From Chromatiaceae bacterium (GTDB taxonomy: Bacteria; Pseudomonadota; Gammaproteobacteria; Chromatiales; Chromatiaceae), in contig JADKCI010000001.1 in assembly GCA_016714645.1 (NCBI GenBank), positions 1,178,001 to 1,242,000 on the forward strand: a DNA stretch of 64,000 nt, read 5' to 3'. The notes below the pieces were generated by a model, which was not told the DNA's origin, made no database searches, and was given only the letters and a program-made list of their open reading frames with translations. Each line of letters opens with the position of its first letter. The first letter of the stretch is position 1. The position numbers and the translations under genes were made by a program. This document shows, one piece after another, positions 33,611-42,427 of the stretch.

Positions 33611-35263
33611 CTAGGCCGTGACCTCTAACAGGGTACGGATGGTCTTGGCGCTCTCCTCCAGTTGTCCGACCTCGGGGGCCGGGGTCCCTGGACGGGCCCG
33701 GCGCAGGCGCTGGCAGCCCTGGTCGATCTGGTCCGCCTGCTTGAGCAACTGGCCGCGCATCCCATTGAGTTGCTGGACCTGCGCCAGGGCGGCCTGCCGA
33801 AGGTCCTCCAAGGCCTGATCGCGGCTGTCCTCGCCGGCGGCCTGATGGAGCTTGCGGAGGGCGGTGGCCTCCCTCATGGCGGCCTTCCACCATTGCACGA
33901 AGCGGGTGCGGTGGTCCGCCAGGGTGTTGAGGGACTGGGCCATGGCATTGATTTCGTCGCGGGAGCCGGGCAGGGTGGCGATGCGTTCGCTGGGGCTCTC
34001 GTGGGTCAGGCGGTTGAGCAAACCGGCCATCTCCTGTACCGGTCGGACGATCCGCCGGGTGAGGAAGAAGGCAAAGAGGATACCCAAGACCACGGCCCCC
34101 AATACCACCAGCAGGTTGAGCCGCCCCTGTCGCTGGGTCGCCACCACCAGGCGCGCGGATTCCTCGACCATGGCCTGGTCCGCCTGCGCCAGGTTTTGGC
34201 GCGCCAGGGGTTCCATGTCTCGCGCGGCCTTATCCATGCCGAGGGTGAGTCCGGCGATGAGATCATTCTGGGCAACCAGGGCCAGGAAGTCCCGTTCGTA
34301 GTTGGCCAGGAGGGCGCCGAGTTGGGCTTGATCCTCCGCCGCGATGGCGGCGGTGCCGATCTGGCCACGGATCAGGGCGGCGATATCCTGGACCTGCCGA
34401 ATGTAAGCGTGGTCACCCCGCAGCAGATAGTCCTTTTCCCGGCGCCGCATCTCCAGGATAGCGGTCTCCAGGCCCGGCACGTAATGGGCGGAGAGGATGG
34501 CCTCCAGGCGATGGCCGGAATCGCGGAAGGGCCCCTTGCCCCCCGCTATCTCCTCTCCCGCCAGGACGCCCCGGGCATAGTCCTGGAAGGTCGTGGCATA
34601 GACAGCCAGTTCATCCAGCAGGGCCTGGCGCACCTCGGGATAGAAGTCGGCCTCCTGGACCAGGTGCCGGAATTGCTCGATGAGGGTCTGGACGCGCGTG
34701 ACGTACTCTTCCTCTCCGCGTAGCAGCAGGTCCTTCTCGCCGCGACGCATCTGCAGGAGGGTGACATAGAGCTCGCCGGCGTTGAAGTTGCGCGATCTCT
34801 GCTGCAACTCGTGGACCGAGCGGCGGAAGGCCCCCTGGAGCCCGCTATCTTCGTCCAGCCCCTTGATGATCCAAGCCTCGGTGATATCCAGAAAGCCCTG
34901 CTGGTAGGTCGCGGCCAGTTGGCCCATGGCCTTGCCAGGCACGGCTGTATCGGGGGCGGCGGCGAGTCGCCGGGTTTCCTCCAGCAAGAGCCGGGCCTGC
35001 TCCTCCACCCGGTTGATATCCGCCTCCCGGCGGTGGAGCAGGAAGTCGCCCTCCGCCAGGCGCGCCTGGTGGAAATGGGTCTGTATGGCAAAGGCCTGGT
35101 TGACCCGTGTCACGAAGCTGGAGTGAAGCTGGCCATAGTCCCGGATCAGGGCGTTCTGGCCCTGATGGTACTGCCAGATGGCCGCTAGGTAGAGGATGCC
35201 CACCAAGGCAAAGCCGAGTCCGATCTTCTCGCCGATGCGCAACTGGCCGACGATCCTGTTCAT
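33611..35263 (-). CDS. HBM-HAMP membrane receptor lacking an output domain
   Basis: 550 residues. A membrane helix near the N-terminus (GLGFALVGILYLAAIW) is followed by a ~340-residue periplasmic helical region with two copies of an MRRxEKD/LLRG element (LLQMRRGEKDLLLRGEEEYV; ILEMRRREKDYLLRGDHAY), the mark of the helical bimodular (HBM) ligand domain. Then come a second membrane helix (LLVVLGAVVLGILFAFFL), a HAMP domain (TRRIVRPVQEMAGLLNRL...) and ~110 residues of coiled coil. There is no chemoreceptor hairpin tip, kinase, cyclase or PAS domain. HBM domains in chemoreceptors sense small organic acids. It may signal through a partner, or have lost its output. It is upstream of mgtE in the same direction. 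Confidence 0.8.
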   Translation of the reverse strand: MNRIVGQLRIGEKIGLGFALVGILYLAAIWQYHQGQNALIRDYGQLHSSFVTRVNQAFAIQTHFHQARLAEGDFLLHRREADINRVEEQARLLLEETRRLAAAPDTAVPGKAMGQLAATYQQGFLDITEAWIIKGLDEDSGLQGAFRRSVHELQQRSRNFNAGELYVTLLQMRRGEKDLLLRGEEEYVTRVQTLIEQFRHLVQEADFYPEVRQALLDELAVYATTFQDYARGVLAGEEIAGGKGPFRDSGHRLEAILSAHYVPGLETAILEMRRREKDYLLRGDHAYIRQVQDIAALIRGQIGTAAIAAEDQAQLGALLANYERDFLALVAQNDLIAGLTLGMDKAARDMEPLARQNLAQADQAMVEESARLVVATQRQGRLNLLVVLGAVVLGILFAFFLTRRIVRPVQEMAGLLNRLTHESPSERIATLPGSRDEINAMAQSLNTLADHRTRFVQWWKAAMREATALRKLHQAAGEDSRDQALEDLRQAALAQVQQLNGMRGQLLKQADQIDQGCQRLRRARPGTPAPEVGQLEESAKTIRTLLEVTA

Positions 35264-35406
35264 GGGAGCCCCCTGGGATTCTTCAGTGGTTTGGATACTG
35301 AATACACTCTAGTACAGCTAAATGAACATTAGGTTAAGACTGGCTTCCCGGCCGCCGGGCTAGCCGAGGGGCTCCTTCCCGCGACTGCCGCCGGGGCCGG
35401 GGATCA

Positions 35407-35444
35407 GGTCAAGAAATATTCATCAAGAGGTAAAGTTGCCGTAA
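35407..35444 (+). promoter_or_regulatory. Pho-box-like array upstream of pstS
   Basis: On the plus strand GGTCA, ATTCA, GGTAA and CGTAA recur at exactly 11-base intervals, 80-118 bases before the pstS ATG and in the same orientation. Each unit is imperfect against TGTCA, but the spacing and place are those of PhoB operators in front of pst operons. Confidence 0.5.
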
Positions 35445-35524
35445 TGGGCGTTCGTCAAGCTGCTAGGCAGAGATTCCCCGCTTACCACCGAACATTCCAT
35501 TGCGAAAACGATAGAGGAAATAAC

Positions 35525-36403
35525 ATGTTGAAGATGAATAACTATTTGGCCGTTGCCACTGCTACCGCCATCGCCCTGGCGGCTGGCAACGCGCAGGCGC
35601 GCACCGAAATCCAGAACAAGGGCTCGGATACCCTGGTCAACGTGGCCCAGACCTTCGCCGAGGAGTACGCCAAGGTCAACCCGGAGGTGGCCATCGCGGT
35701 GTCCGGTGGCGGCTCCGGCACCGGTATCGCCGCCATGATCAACGGCACCGTCGATATCGCCAACTCCAGCCGCAAGATGAAGGACAAGGAGATCAAGCAG
35801 GCCCAGGAGCGGGGGCATAACCCGATCGAACATATCGTGGGTTATGACGCCCTGGCCATCTACGTCAACAAGAACAATCCCGCCAATTCCATGGCCATCG
35901 CGGATCTGGCCAAGATCTACGGGCGCGACGGTGGCGCCACTAAATGGAAGGATCTCGGCATCCAGATACCGGGCTGCGACTCGGGTGAGATCGTGGTCGT
36001 CAGCCGCCAGAACAACTCCGGCACCTACGCCTATTTCCAGGAGCACGTGTTGGGCGAAAAGGGCAAGTTCCGCCTGGGCACCCTGGACATGCACGGTTCC
36101 AAGGACGTGGTGGACCTGGTGGAGAAGACCCCCTGCGCCATCGGCTATAGCGGTCTGGCCTATGCCACGGACCATGTGAAAACCGTCTGCATCGCCCCGG
36201 AAGCCGGCAAGCCCTGCGTCATGCCTTCGGAAGACGCCGCCCTGGACGGGACCTACCCCATCGCCCGCCCCCTCTTTATGTACACCAACGGCGAGCCCCA
36301 GGGGGAAATCAAGAAGTACATGGATTGGATCATGAGCGACACGGGCCAATGCCTGGTGGCCAAGGAAGGGTATGCGCCGGTCCGCAAGATCGCCTGCAAA
36401 TAA
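35525..36403 (+). CDS. pstS: Phosphate ABC transporter binding protein PstS
   Basis: Periplasmic phosphate receptor of the high-affinity Pst importer, 292 residues with signal peptide (LAVATATAIALAAGNAQA). Phosphate-binding blocks are present: NKGSDTLVN near the start, SGGGSGTGIAAMINGTVDIANSSR, and SRQNNSGTYAYFQEHVL. It belongs to the shorter PstS branch (like those with NKGSDT) rather than the E. coli type. The start at 35525 has AGAGGAA upstream. It opens the operon pstS-phoU fusion-pstC-pstA-pstB1-pstB2, with a Pho-box-like array about 100 bases ahead. Confidence 0.93.
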   Translation: MLKMNNYLAVATATAIALAAGNAQARTEIQNKGSDTLVNVAQTFAEEYAKVNPEVAIAVSGGGSGTGIAAMINGTVDIANSSRKMKDKEIKQAQERGHNPIEHIVGYDALAIYVNKNNPANSMAIADLAKIYGRDGGATKWKDLGIQIPGCDSGEIVVVSRQNNSGTYAYFQEHVLGEKGKFRLGTLDMHGSKDVVDLVEKTPCAIGYSGLAYATDHVKTVCIAPEAGKPCVMPSEDAALDGTYPIARPLFMYTNGEPQGEIKKYMDWIMSDTGQCLVAKEGYAPVRKIACK

Positions 36404-36495
36404 CCCCTTGACGCTCGTTGGCGGCGGGTGCCCGGTGGGTGCCTCTGCCCCCTGGGACCCTTTGTTATCCGATCTCGCCTGGCGGAGCCGCACTC

Positions 36496-37578
36496 ATGTC
36501 ACATTACGAAGAGCGTCTCGATAGAGACCTGTCCCGCATCAAACAGCATCTGGCTATCCTGGCCCAGCGCGTTGAAGACGCTATTGGTGACGCGCTGCAC
36601 GCCCTGCTGAGCGGCAACGACAAGATCGCCCACCTGACCGCCTTGGGGGATCAGTCCATTAATCGCGCCAGTCGCGCCCTGGATCGGATGTGCCACGGCT
36701 TTATCGCCCTGCATCTGCCGAGTGCCGGCCACCTGCGCCTCATGTCCGCCATCATTCGCGCCAACCTGGGGCTGGAGCGGATCGGCGACTATGCCGTGAC
36801 CATCTGCCGGGAATCCGTGCAGCTCGCGGTCCGTCCCCAGGGCACGGTCGCCCGGGAGCTGGAACTGATGGCGGGCGAGTCACGGCAGATGCTCAAGCAG
36901 TCCGTTGCCGCCTTCATCGCCGGTAACGCCGAACAGGCCAAGGCCACCATGGCCATGGCCGATCAGGTGGCCAGGACCTTCGATACGGTGTTCGCCGACC
37001 TGGTGGGCGAAGGCGATCGGCTGGGCGTCAAGGACCTGTTCGCCTATCTGGTGATTTTCAACATGCTGGAGCGGGTCTCGGACCAGGCGAAGAACCTGTG
37101 CGAGGAGGCCGTTTTCGCCGCGACGGGGGAGGGTAAGCCGGCCAAGGTCTTCCGCATCCTCTTCCTGGATGAGGACAACAGCCTGCTGGGCCCCCTGGCG
37201 GTCGCCATTGCCCGCAAGAACTTCCCGGGCGCGGGCGACTACCAGAGTGCTGGCCGTCACGCCGCCAACCTGGCCCCCTCCCTGGTCGATTTCCTGCGGG
37301 AGCGGGGCATTGACCTCAGCAACCATCAGCCCCGGGTGCTGGACCTGACCCACCAGGAACTCGCGGACTTCCATGTGATTGTCAGCCTGCAGGGGCCCGC
37401 TAAGTCCTACCTGGAAAGCATCCCCTTCCACACCGCGGTACTGGATTGGGATCTCGGGCAGGGGCCCAGGGATCTGCCGTCGGACCAGCTTCGCCCCTAT
37501 TACGAGACCTGTTACCGGGAGATCGCCGTCCAGGTAAGCAACCTGATGGCCATCCTCGGCGGCGAGGAGGCATCCTGA
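36496..37578 (+). CDS. PhoU fused to an inactive LMW-phosphatase/ArsC-like domain
   Basis: 360 residues. Residues ~1-215 are a complete PhoU, two three-helix bundles with the metal-binding E-x3-D motifs (ANLGLERIGDYAVTICR; FNMLERVSDQAKNLCEEAVF). From ~219 a second fold begins: VFRILFLDEDNSLLGPLAVAIA, then SAGRHAANLAPSLVDFLRERG, DLTHQELADFHVIVSLQGPA and TAVLDWDLG, collinear with low-molecular-weight protein tyrosine phosphatase/ArsC. The P-loop VCxGNsxRS reads LDEDNSLLG, so the catalytic Cys (now D225) and Arg are gone. It is therefore not a phosphatase or arsenate reductase, and might be a phosphorylation-mimic or docking domain. It sits between pstS and pstC instead of at the operon's end. 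GGAG precedes the ATG at 36496. Confidence 0.85.
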   Translation: MSHYEERLDRDLSRIKQHLAILAQRVEDAIGDALHALLSGNDKIAHLTALGDQSINRASRALDRMCHGFIALHLPSAGHLRLMSAIIRANLGLERIGDYAVTICRESVQLAVRPQGTVARELELMAGESRQMLKQSVAAFIAGNAEQAKATMAMADQVARTFDTVFADLVGEGDRLGVKDLFAYLVIFNMLERVSDQAKNLCEEAVFAATGEGKPAKVFRILFLDEDNSLLGPLAVAIARKNFPGAGDYQSAGRHAANLAPSLVDFLRERGIDLSNHQPRVLDLTHQELADFHVIVSLQGPAKSYLESIPFHTAVLDWDLGQGPRDLPSDQLRPYYETCYREIAVQVSNLMAILGGEEAS

Positions 37579-37579
37579 T

Positions 37580-38521
37580 ATGGCCGACACTAGGGGTGCC
37601 CTTGGCATGCCCACCGCCAGGGTGGGCGATTTCGACCGCCGGGATCTTGACTGGTACATCGACAAGGCCGTGGGGGGCCTGGTCTTTGTCTGCGGAATCT
37701 CGGCGATTATCTTTGTGCTGGGGATTTTTCTGTTTGTAACCAAGGAAGGGATCGGCTTCATTTTCGAGCGACTGGATTTCCGGGAGTTCTTTCTCACGCC
37801 CTACTGGTTCCCCAGCGACCCCGACGCGCCCGAATACGGCATCCTGGCCCTGATTGCCGGTACCGCCAGCGTCACGGGTCTGGCGATGCTGGTGGCCATC
37901 CCCTTTTCGCTGGGGGCCGCCATCTATATCGCGGAATTCGCGACCGGAAAAACCCGCGAGGCGTTGAAGGTGCTGGTCGAACTGCTGGCCGCCATCCCCT
38001 CCGTGGTGTGGGGCTTCATTGGCCTGGTCATCATGAACCCCTTGATTATCTCGGTATTCAACGTCCCCGTCGGGCTCAATGTTCTCAACGCCGGCATCAT
38101 CCTCGGCTTGATGGCGGCGCCCATCATGACCTCCATCGCGGAGGATGCCCTCAAGGCCGTGCCCGATCGTTACCGCGAGGCGGCGGAGGCCATGGGGGCC
38201 ACCCGCTGGCAGGTGATTTTCAAGGTGGTCCTGCCGGCAGCCAAGACCGGGCTGCTGGGTGGCGTGCTGCTGGGCGTCGGCCGGGGCTTTGGCGAGACCA
38301 TGGCGGTGCTGATGTCCACCGGTCATGCGGTCAACATCCCCGGGAGTGTCTTCGATTCGGTACGCGCCCTGACGGCCACCATCGCGGCGGAGTTGGGGGA
38401 GGCGGCGGTGGGGGAGGAACACTATCAGGTGCTGTTTACCATCGGCATCTTCCTGTTCCTCATCACCTTCATCATCAACCTGACCGCCGATCTCATCGTG
38501 CGCGGCATCCGCAAGGGGTAA
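37580..38521 (+). CDS. pstC: Phosphate ABC transporter permease PstC
   Basis: Inner-membrane permease of the Pst importer, 313 residues, six membrane helices. It has a long N-terminal cytoplasmic stretch (about 35 residues) before the first helix, then the periplasmic segment LDFREFFLTPYWFPSDPDAPEYG and the EAA loop EAAEAMGATRWQVIFKVVLPAA that docks on PstB. It begins two bases after the phoU-fusion stop and ends four bases before pstA, so it is clearly one transcript. Confidence 0.94.
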   Translation: MADTRGALGMPTARVGDFDRRDLDWYIDKAVGGLVFVCGISAIIFVLGIFLFVTKEGIGFIFERLDFREFFLTPYWFPSDPDAPEYGILALIAGTASVTGLAMLVAIPFSLGAAIYIAEFATGKTREALKVLVELLAAIPSVVWGFIGLVIMNPLIISVFNVPVGLNVLNAGIILGLMAAPIMTSIAEDALKAVPDRYREAAEAMGATRWQVIFKVVLPAAKTGLLGGVLLGVGRGFGETMAVLMSTGHAVNIPGSVFDSVRALTATIAAELGEAAVGEEHYQVLFTIGIFLFLITFIINLTADLIVRGIRKG

Positions 38522-38525
38522 CGAG

Positions 38526-39413
38526 ATGACCAGTGCTAACGCTATGTTTCAAGCCACCGACCTGAACCGGCGCAACGCCCGGATTCAGGGACTCTATCGC
38601 ATCCTGTTCGGGCTCATGACCCTGCTGCTTATCACGCCGGTCATGATCGTGCTGGCGACCCTGCTGTACAAGGGCGGGAGCCTCATCTCCTTCGAGTTCC
38701 TCTTCACCTATCCCACCGATGGCATGCGCGCGGGTGGCATCCTGCCAGCCCTGCTGGGAACCATTTGGCTGGTAACGGTCGCGCTCCTGCTGTCGGTGCC
38801 GATCGGCATCTTCGCCGCCATCTATCTCAGCGAGTATGCGGGAGACAACTGGTTTACCCGCATCATCAACCTCGCCATCATCAACCTGGCGGGCGTCCCT
38901 TCCATTGTCCACGCCCTGTTCGGGCTCGGCGCCTTCGTCATTTTCTTTGGCTTTGGCACCAGCATTCTCGCCGCGAGCCTGACGTTGGCGATCATGACCA
39001 TGCCGGTCGTCATCGTGGCGACCCGCGAGTCCCTACAAGCGGTCCCCCGGGCCTTTCGCGAGGCCTGCTGGAACATGGGGGCCACCCGTTGGCAGACCAT
39101 TCGCCGCCTGGTGCTCCCCAACGCCGTCACCGGCATCCTCACGGGCGTCATCCTCGAAGTTTCCCGCACCGCCGGGGAGACGGCGCCCATCATGTTTACC
39201 GGCGCCGTCTTCTTCACCCCCTTCCTGCCCGAGAGCGTGTTCGACCAGACCATGGCCCTGTCCCTACACCTCTTCGTGGTCTCCACCCAGGTGCCAGGGA
39301 TCAACGAGAACATCCCCTACGCCGTCGCCCTGGTCCTCATCGGCCTGGTCCTGGTCATGAACAGCACCTCGATCGCCTTCCGTATGTATCTGCGGGGTAA
39401 GAAGAAATGGTAA
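38526..39413 (+). CDS. pstA: Phosphate ABC transporter permease PstA
   Basis: Second Pst permease, 295 residues, six helices. It has the typical FLFTYPTDGMRAGGILPALLG and TLAIMTMPVVIVATRESL segments and the EAA loop REACWNMGATRWQTIRRLVLPNA. The final residues overlap the start of pstB1 by seven bases. PstC and PstA differ in their EAA loops, so each can contact a different ATPase protomer. This matters here because two non-equivalent PstB proteins follow. Confidence 0.94.
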   Translation: MTSANAMFQATDLNRRNARIQGLYRILFGLMTLLLITPVMIVLATLLYKGGSLISFEFLFTYPTDGMRAGGILPALLGTIWLVTVALLLSVPIGIFAAIYLSEYAGDNWFTRIINLAIINLAGVPSIVHALFGLGAFVIFFGFGTSILAASLTLAIMTMPVVIVATRESLQAVPRAFREACWNMGATRWQTIRRLVLPNAVTGILTGVILEVSRTAGETAPIMFTGAVFFTPFLPESVFDQTMALSLHLFVVSTQVPGINENIPYAVALVLIGLVLVMNSTSIAFRMYLRGKKKW

Positions 39414-40228
39414 GCCAATCTGCTCCGCGCCCGGACACGGCCTCCGCGGAGTCCCGGCTGGAACCCGATGCCGCGAGGGTCAAGCTGCGGGTCCGGGACC
39501 TGGCGATCAGCTACGGTGATACCCAGGCTCTGCATGGCGTTAATCTGGATATTCACGAGCATGAAATCTTCGGCATCATCGGACCCGCCAACGCCGGTAA
39601 GACCTCATTCCTCAAGGCCGTCAACCGCATGGATATTTTTACCCCGGCGATGCGGGTCGAGGGGGACATCAGCTTCAGCGGCCACGACATCCGCCATTTG
39701 CACAACATTTACGCCCTGCGCAGCCGCATCGGCGTCGTGTTCCCCCTACCCGTGGGCTTGCCGATGACGGTTTACGACAATGTGGCCCTGTCACCGCGAC
39801 TGCGGGGCATCAAGGGGAAGGCCGATCTGGATGTGATCGTCGAGCGTTGCCTGATGCGGGCGGCCCTTTGGGATGAGGTTAAGGATCGCCTCGATGCCCT
39901 CGGCAGTCTCCTCTCCGGTGGCCAGCAGCAACGCCTCACCATCGCCCGCGCCCTCTCCCAGGACCCGGAGCTCCTGATGCTGGATGAATTCTCCATCGCG
40001 GTCGATCCGGTCACCACCATGCGTATCGAGGATGTGCTCAAGGAATTGCGCCAGGAGTTGACCATCATCCTGGTCACCAACCTGGTGCAGCAGGCCCGGC
40101 GCCTGGCGGACCGTACGGCCTTCTTTTTGGGGGGGGAGTGCGTGGAGATCGGCATTACGGAGGACCTCTTCACCGGGGAGGTGATGGACCAGCGCACCCG
40201 TGACTATGTGGATGGCCGGTTCGGTTGA
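39407..40228 (+). CDS. PstB paralogue 1: intact LSGGQ, degenerate Q- and H-loops
   Basis: ATPase subunit of the Pst importer, 273 residues, aligned with PstB throughout. Walker A is GPANAGKT (59-66), the signature LLSGGQQQRLTIARAL is intact (LSGGQ 159-163) and Walker B keeps LMLDE (D183, E184). The Q-loop VFQKPNPFP reads VFPLPVGLP (Gln to P113). The switch VTHNMQQA reads VTNLVQQA (His to N215). The D-loop SALDP reads IAVDP. By established ABC mechanism, loss of the switch His normally cripples hydrolysis at that subunit's own site, while the intact LSGGQ can still complete the partner's site. The next gene encodes a partner with the opposite defect. The start overlaps pstA by seven bases. Confidence 0.88.
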   Translation: MVSQSAPRPDTASAESRLEPDAARVKLRVRDLAISYGDTQALHGVNLDIHEHEIFGIIGPANAGKTSFLKAVNRMDIFTPAMRVEGDISFSGHDIRHLHNIYALRSRIGVVFPLPVGLPMTVYDNVALSPRLRGIKGKADLDVIVERCLMRAALWDEVKDRLDALGSLLSGGQQQRLTIARALSQDPELLMLDEFSIAVDPVTTMRIEDVLKELRQELTIILVTNLVQQARRLADRTAFFLGGECVEIGITEDLFTGEVMDQRTRDYVDGRFG

Positions 40229-40289
40229 TGCCGATCCGCGCCGGTTGTCAAACCTTCTTTCTGGTCCACCTGAATTTTCGCTAACGCCT

Positions 40290-41099
40290 ATGAACGCCCA
40301 AGATCAACACGCCTCGGCCGGGGTGACTGGATGCGAATACGCCATGCGCACCCGCCAGCTCGACCTCTGGTATGGCATCTTCCAGGCCCTTTACAAGGTT
40401 GACCTCAACATCCGGGAGGGCATGATTACCTCCCTCATCGGTCCCTCGGGTTGCGGCAAGTCAACCCTGCTGCGCAGCGTCAACCGCATCAACGAGCGGT
40501 TGGGCTATGTGCGCATTCAGGGGTCCATCGAGGTCCTGGGCCAGAACATCTATGACCCGGAAGTGGAATTGATCCAGGTGCGCAAGCAGGTGGGCATGGT
40601 GTTCCAGCGCCCCAACCCGCTGCCCATCTCGATTCGCGACAATATCCTCTTCAGCCACCGCCTCCATGCCAAGGGCGGGGGCAACGTCAGCCAGGGCAAA
40701 CCGGACGAGATCGTCGAGGAATCCCTGCGCCAGGTGCTGTTGTGGGACAAGGTCAAGGACAAGCTCAAACGCAAGGCCACGGAGCTGTCCCTGGAGGAGC
40801 AACAGAAGCTCTGCATCGCCCGGCTGTTGCCCGTCAAGCCCGCCATCCTGCTGATGGATGAGCCCTGCTCGGCCTTGGACCCCAAGGGTACCGAGGCGGT
40901 GGAGGAACTGATCTGGGAGCTCAGGGGCCAGTACACCATCCTCATTGTCACCCACAACATGGCTCAGGCCCGCCGCGCCAGTGAAGAGTGCATCTTCATG
41001 CTCATGGGCAAGGTGGTGGAGCACACCCTGACCGAGCAGATGTTTGTTACGCCCCAGCGCCAGGAGACGGCGGACTACATCGAAGGGCGCTTTGGCTGA
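40290..41099 (+). CDS. PstB paralogue 2: intact catalytic motifs, LSGGQ replaced by LSLEE
   Basis: Second ATPase subunit, 269 residues. Walker A (GPSGCGKST, 51-59), Q-loop (VFQRPNPLP, Q106), Walker B (ILLMDEPCSALDP) and switch (VTHNMAQA, H212) are all canonical for PstB. The signature LSGGQQQRLCIARAL reads LSLEEQQKLCIARLL (156-160 LSLEE), so both glycines and the Gln that clamp the partner's ATP are gone. The reading frame is otherwise perfect, which argues against a decaying gene. Paired with paralogue 1, the heterodimer would have one normal ATP site (this Walker A with that LSGGQ) and one dead site. The start is the ATG at 40290, 61 bases after the previous stop, with no strong ribosome site. 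Confidence 0.88.
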   Translation: MNAQDQHASAGVTGCEYAMRTRQLDLWYGIFQALYKVDLNIREGMITSLIGPSGCGKSTLLRSVNRINERLGYVRIQGSIEVLGQNIYDPEVELIQVRKQVGMVFQRPNPLPISIRDNILFSHRLHAKGGGNVSQGKPDEIVEESLRQVLLWDKVKDKLKRKATELSLEEQQKLCIARLLPVKPAILLMDEPCSALDPKGTEAVEELIWELRGQYTILIVTHNMAQARRASEECIFMLMGKVVEHTLTEQMFVTPQRQETADYIEGRFG

Positions 41100-41151
41100 T
41101 GCCTGGTGGATGGGGTGACAAGGTTTGAGCGGGGCTTACCGGTCGCCCCGG

Positions 41152-42417
41152 TCAGACGCGCTCCACCCGCACCTTGAGCACGGTGCGCGGATCGGCCTCC
41201 AGGACGGTAAAGCGGAAGCCATCGTCCAGGATGGAATCGCCTTCCTGGGGGATGCGCCGCAGCCGGGTGATCACATAGCCGCCGATGGTATGGGCCACGT
41301 AAACCGGCAGCTTGATATGCAGCTTGTCGTTGACCTCCGAGAGGGGTGAGCGGCCGCTCATGACATAGCTGTTTTCGCTCTCCTCCTCGATGCTGTACTG
41401 GCGCTTGGACTGATACTCATCGAAGTCGTAGCCCACCTCGATATCACCCACCACCTCCTCGAAGATGTCCTCCATGGTGATGATGCCGATGGCGGAGCCA
41501 AATTCGTCCACCACGATACCCATGTGATCCTCGCGCGCCTGGAGCAGGCGCAGGGTCTGGTCGATGGTCTGCTGGGCCGAGAGATAGAGGGGCGGGCGAA
41601 TAAAGTCGGTGCAGCGCCGTTCCTCGGTCGTCGGGTCCAGCATGTCCCAGGTGGTCAGGGTGAGCACGCCCTTGACGTTGGTAATATTGCCCCGATAGAC
41701 CGGCAGGCGGTTGTAGCCGTGCCTGATGACCGTCTGAACGGCGTCCGCGGTACTGCGCATCTCGTTGAAGCCGATGACGTCCGCCAGGGGGATCATGGCC
41801 TGGCCCACGGTGGTGTCGGCAAAGCGGATGACCCGACGGATGCTGCGCCGATCGACCTTGCCGGAGCCAACACCGCTGCCGGTATCGTTGATATCGAGCA
41901 GGACGCTCAATTCCTCGCGGGTGATGAAGAGGGTGTGGCCAGTGGTGGCGCCCCCCACCAGGCGGGTGGCGAAGCGGGCGATACGGCTGAAGACGAAGAT
42001 GACTGGATAGAAGGCCAGGGAGAAGAAACGCAGGAAGGGGATGATGGTCCGCGCCACCGTGTCCGCCTTCTGCTGGAAGATGCTCTTGGGCACGATTTCG
42101 CCGAAGATGAGCAGGAAGGGCGTCATGATGAGCACCGAGATGATGTCGCCGATCTCGCCAAAGGCCTCGATGGCGATGATGGCGCCCAGGGTCGAGATGG
42201 TGACCGTGGCGACATTGGTACCGACCAGGGTGGTGCCCAGGATGACGTCCGGGGTGCGGAACATCTTGAGCAGGAGCGCCGCCTTGCGGTCCCCGGTTTT
42301 GGCCAGGTGACGCATCTTGAACTTGTCGGAATTGACGATGGCGATCTCCGACCCCGAAAAAAAGGCTTTCAGGCACAGGAAGAAGATCATGATCAAGAAG
42401 GGGATGAGCAGGTCCAT
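41152..42417 (-). CDS. CNNM/CorC-type transporter A (DUF21-CBS-CorC)
   Basis: Membrane protein of the CNNM/CorB/CorC (hemolysin-like) family implicated in Na+-coupled Mg2+ export; 421 residues. The DUF21 domain (about 1-180) has FFSGSEIAIVNSDKFK and FGEIVPKSIFQQKAD. The CBS pair follows (ADTTVGQAMIPLADV; YNRLPVYRGNITNVKGVLTL; MGIVVDEFGSAIGIITMEDI), and a C-terminal CorC_HlyC domain (HTIGGYVITRLRRIPQEGD) ends it. AGGAG stands seven bases before the ATG. It follows paralogue B by 10 bases on the same strand, so the two form an operon. Confidence 0.9.
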   Translation of the reverse strand: MDLLIPFLIMIFFLCLKAFFSGSEIAIVNSDKFKMRHLAKTGDRKAALLLKMFRTPDVILGTTLVGTNVATVTISTLGAIIAIEAFGEIGDIISVLIMTPFLLIFGEIVPKSIFQQKADTVARTIIPFLRFFSLAFYPVIFVFSRIARFATRLVGGATTGHTLFITREELSVLLDINDTGSGVGSGKVDRRSIRRVIRFADTTVGQAMIPLADVIGFNEMRSTADAVQTVIRHGYNRLPVYRGNITNVKGVLTLTTWDMLDPTTEERRCTDFIRPPLYLSAQQTIDQTLRLLQAREDHMGIVVDEFGSAIGIITMEDIFEEVVGDIEVGYDFDEYQSKRQYSIEEESENSYVMSGRSPLSEVNDKLHIKLPVYVAHTIGGYVITRLRRIPQEGDSILDDGFRFTVLEADPRTVLKVRVERV

Positions 42418-42427
42418 CGCGGTACTC

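Noticed and set aside
35423..36493. 356-codon minus-strand open frame opposite pstS
   Set aside because: Antisense shadow; pstS is unambiguous.
40290..41099. PstB2 as a decaying pseudogene
   Set aside because: No frameshift or stop, all other ATPase motifs are perfect, and its only defect is complementary to that of PstB1.
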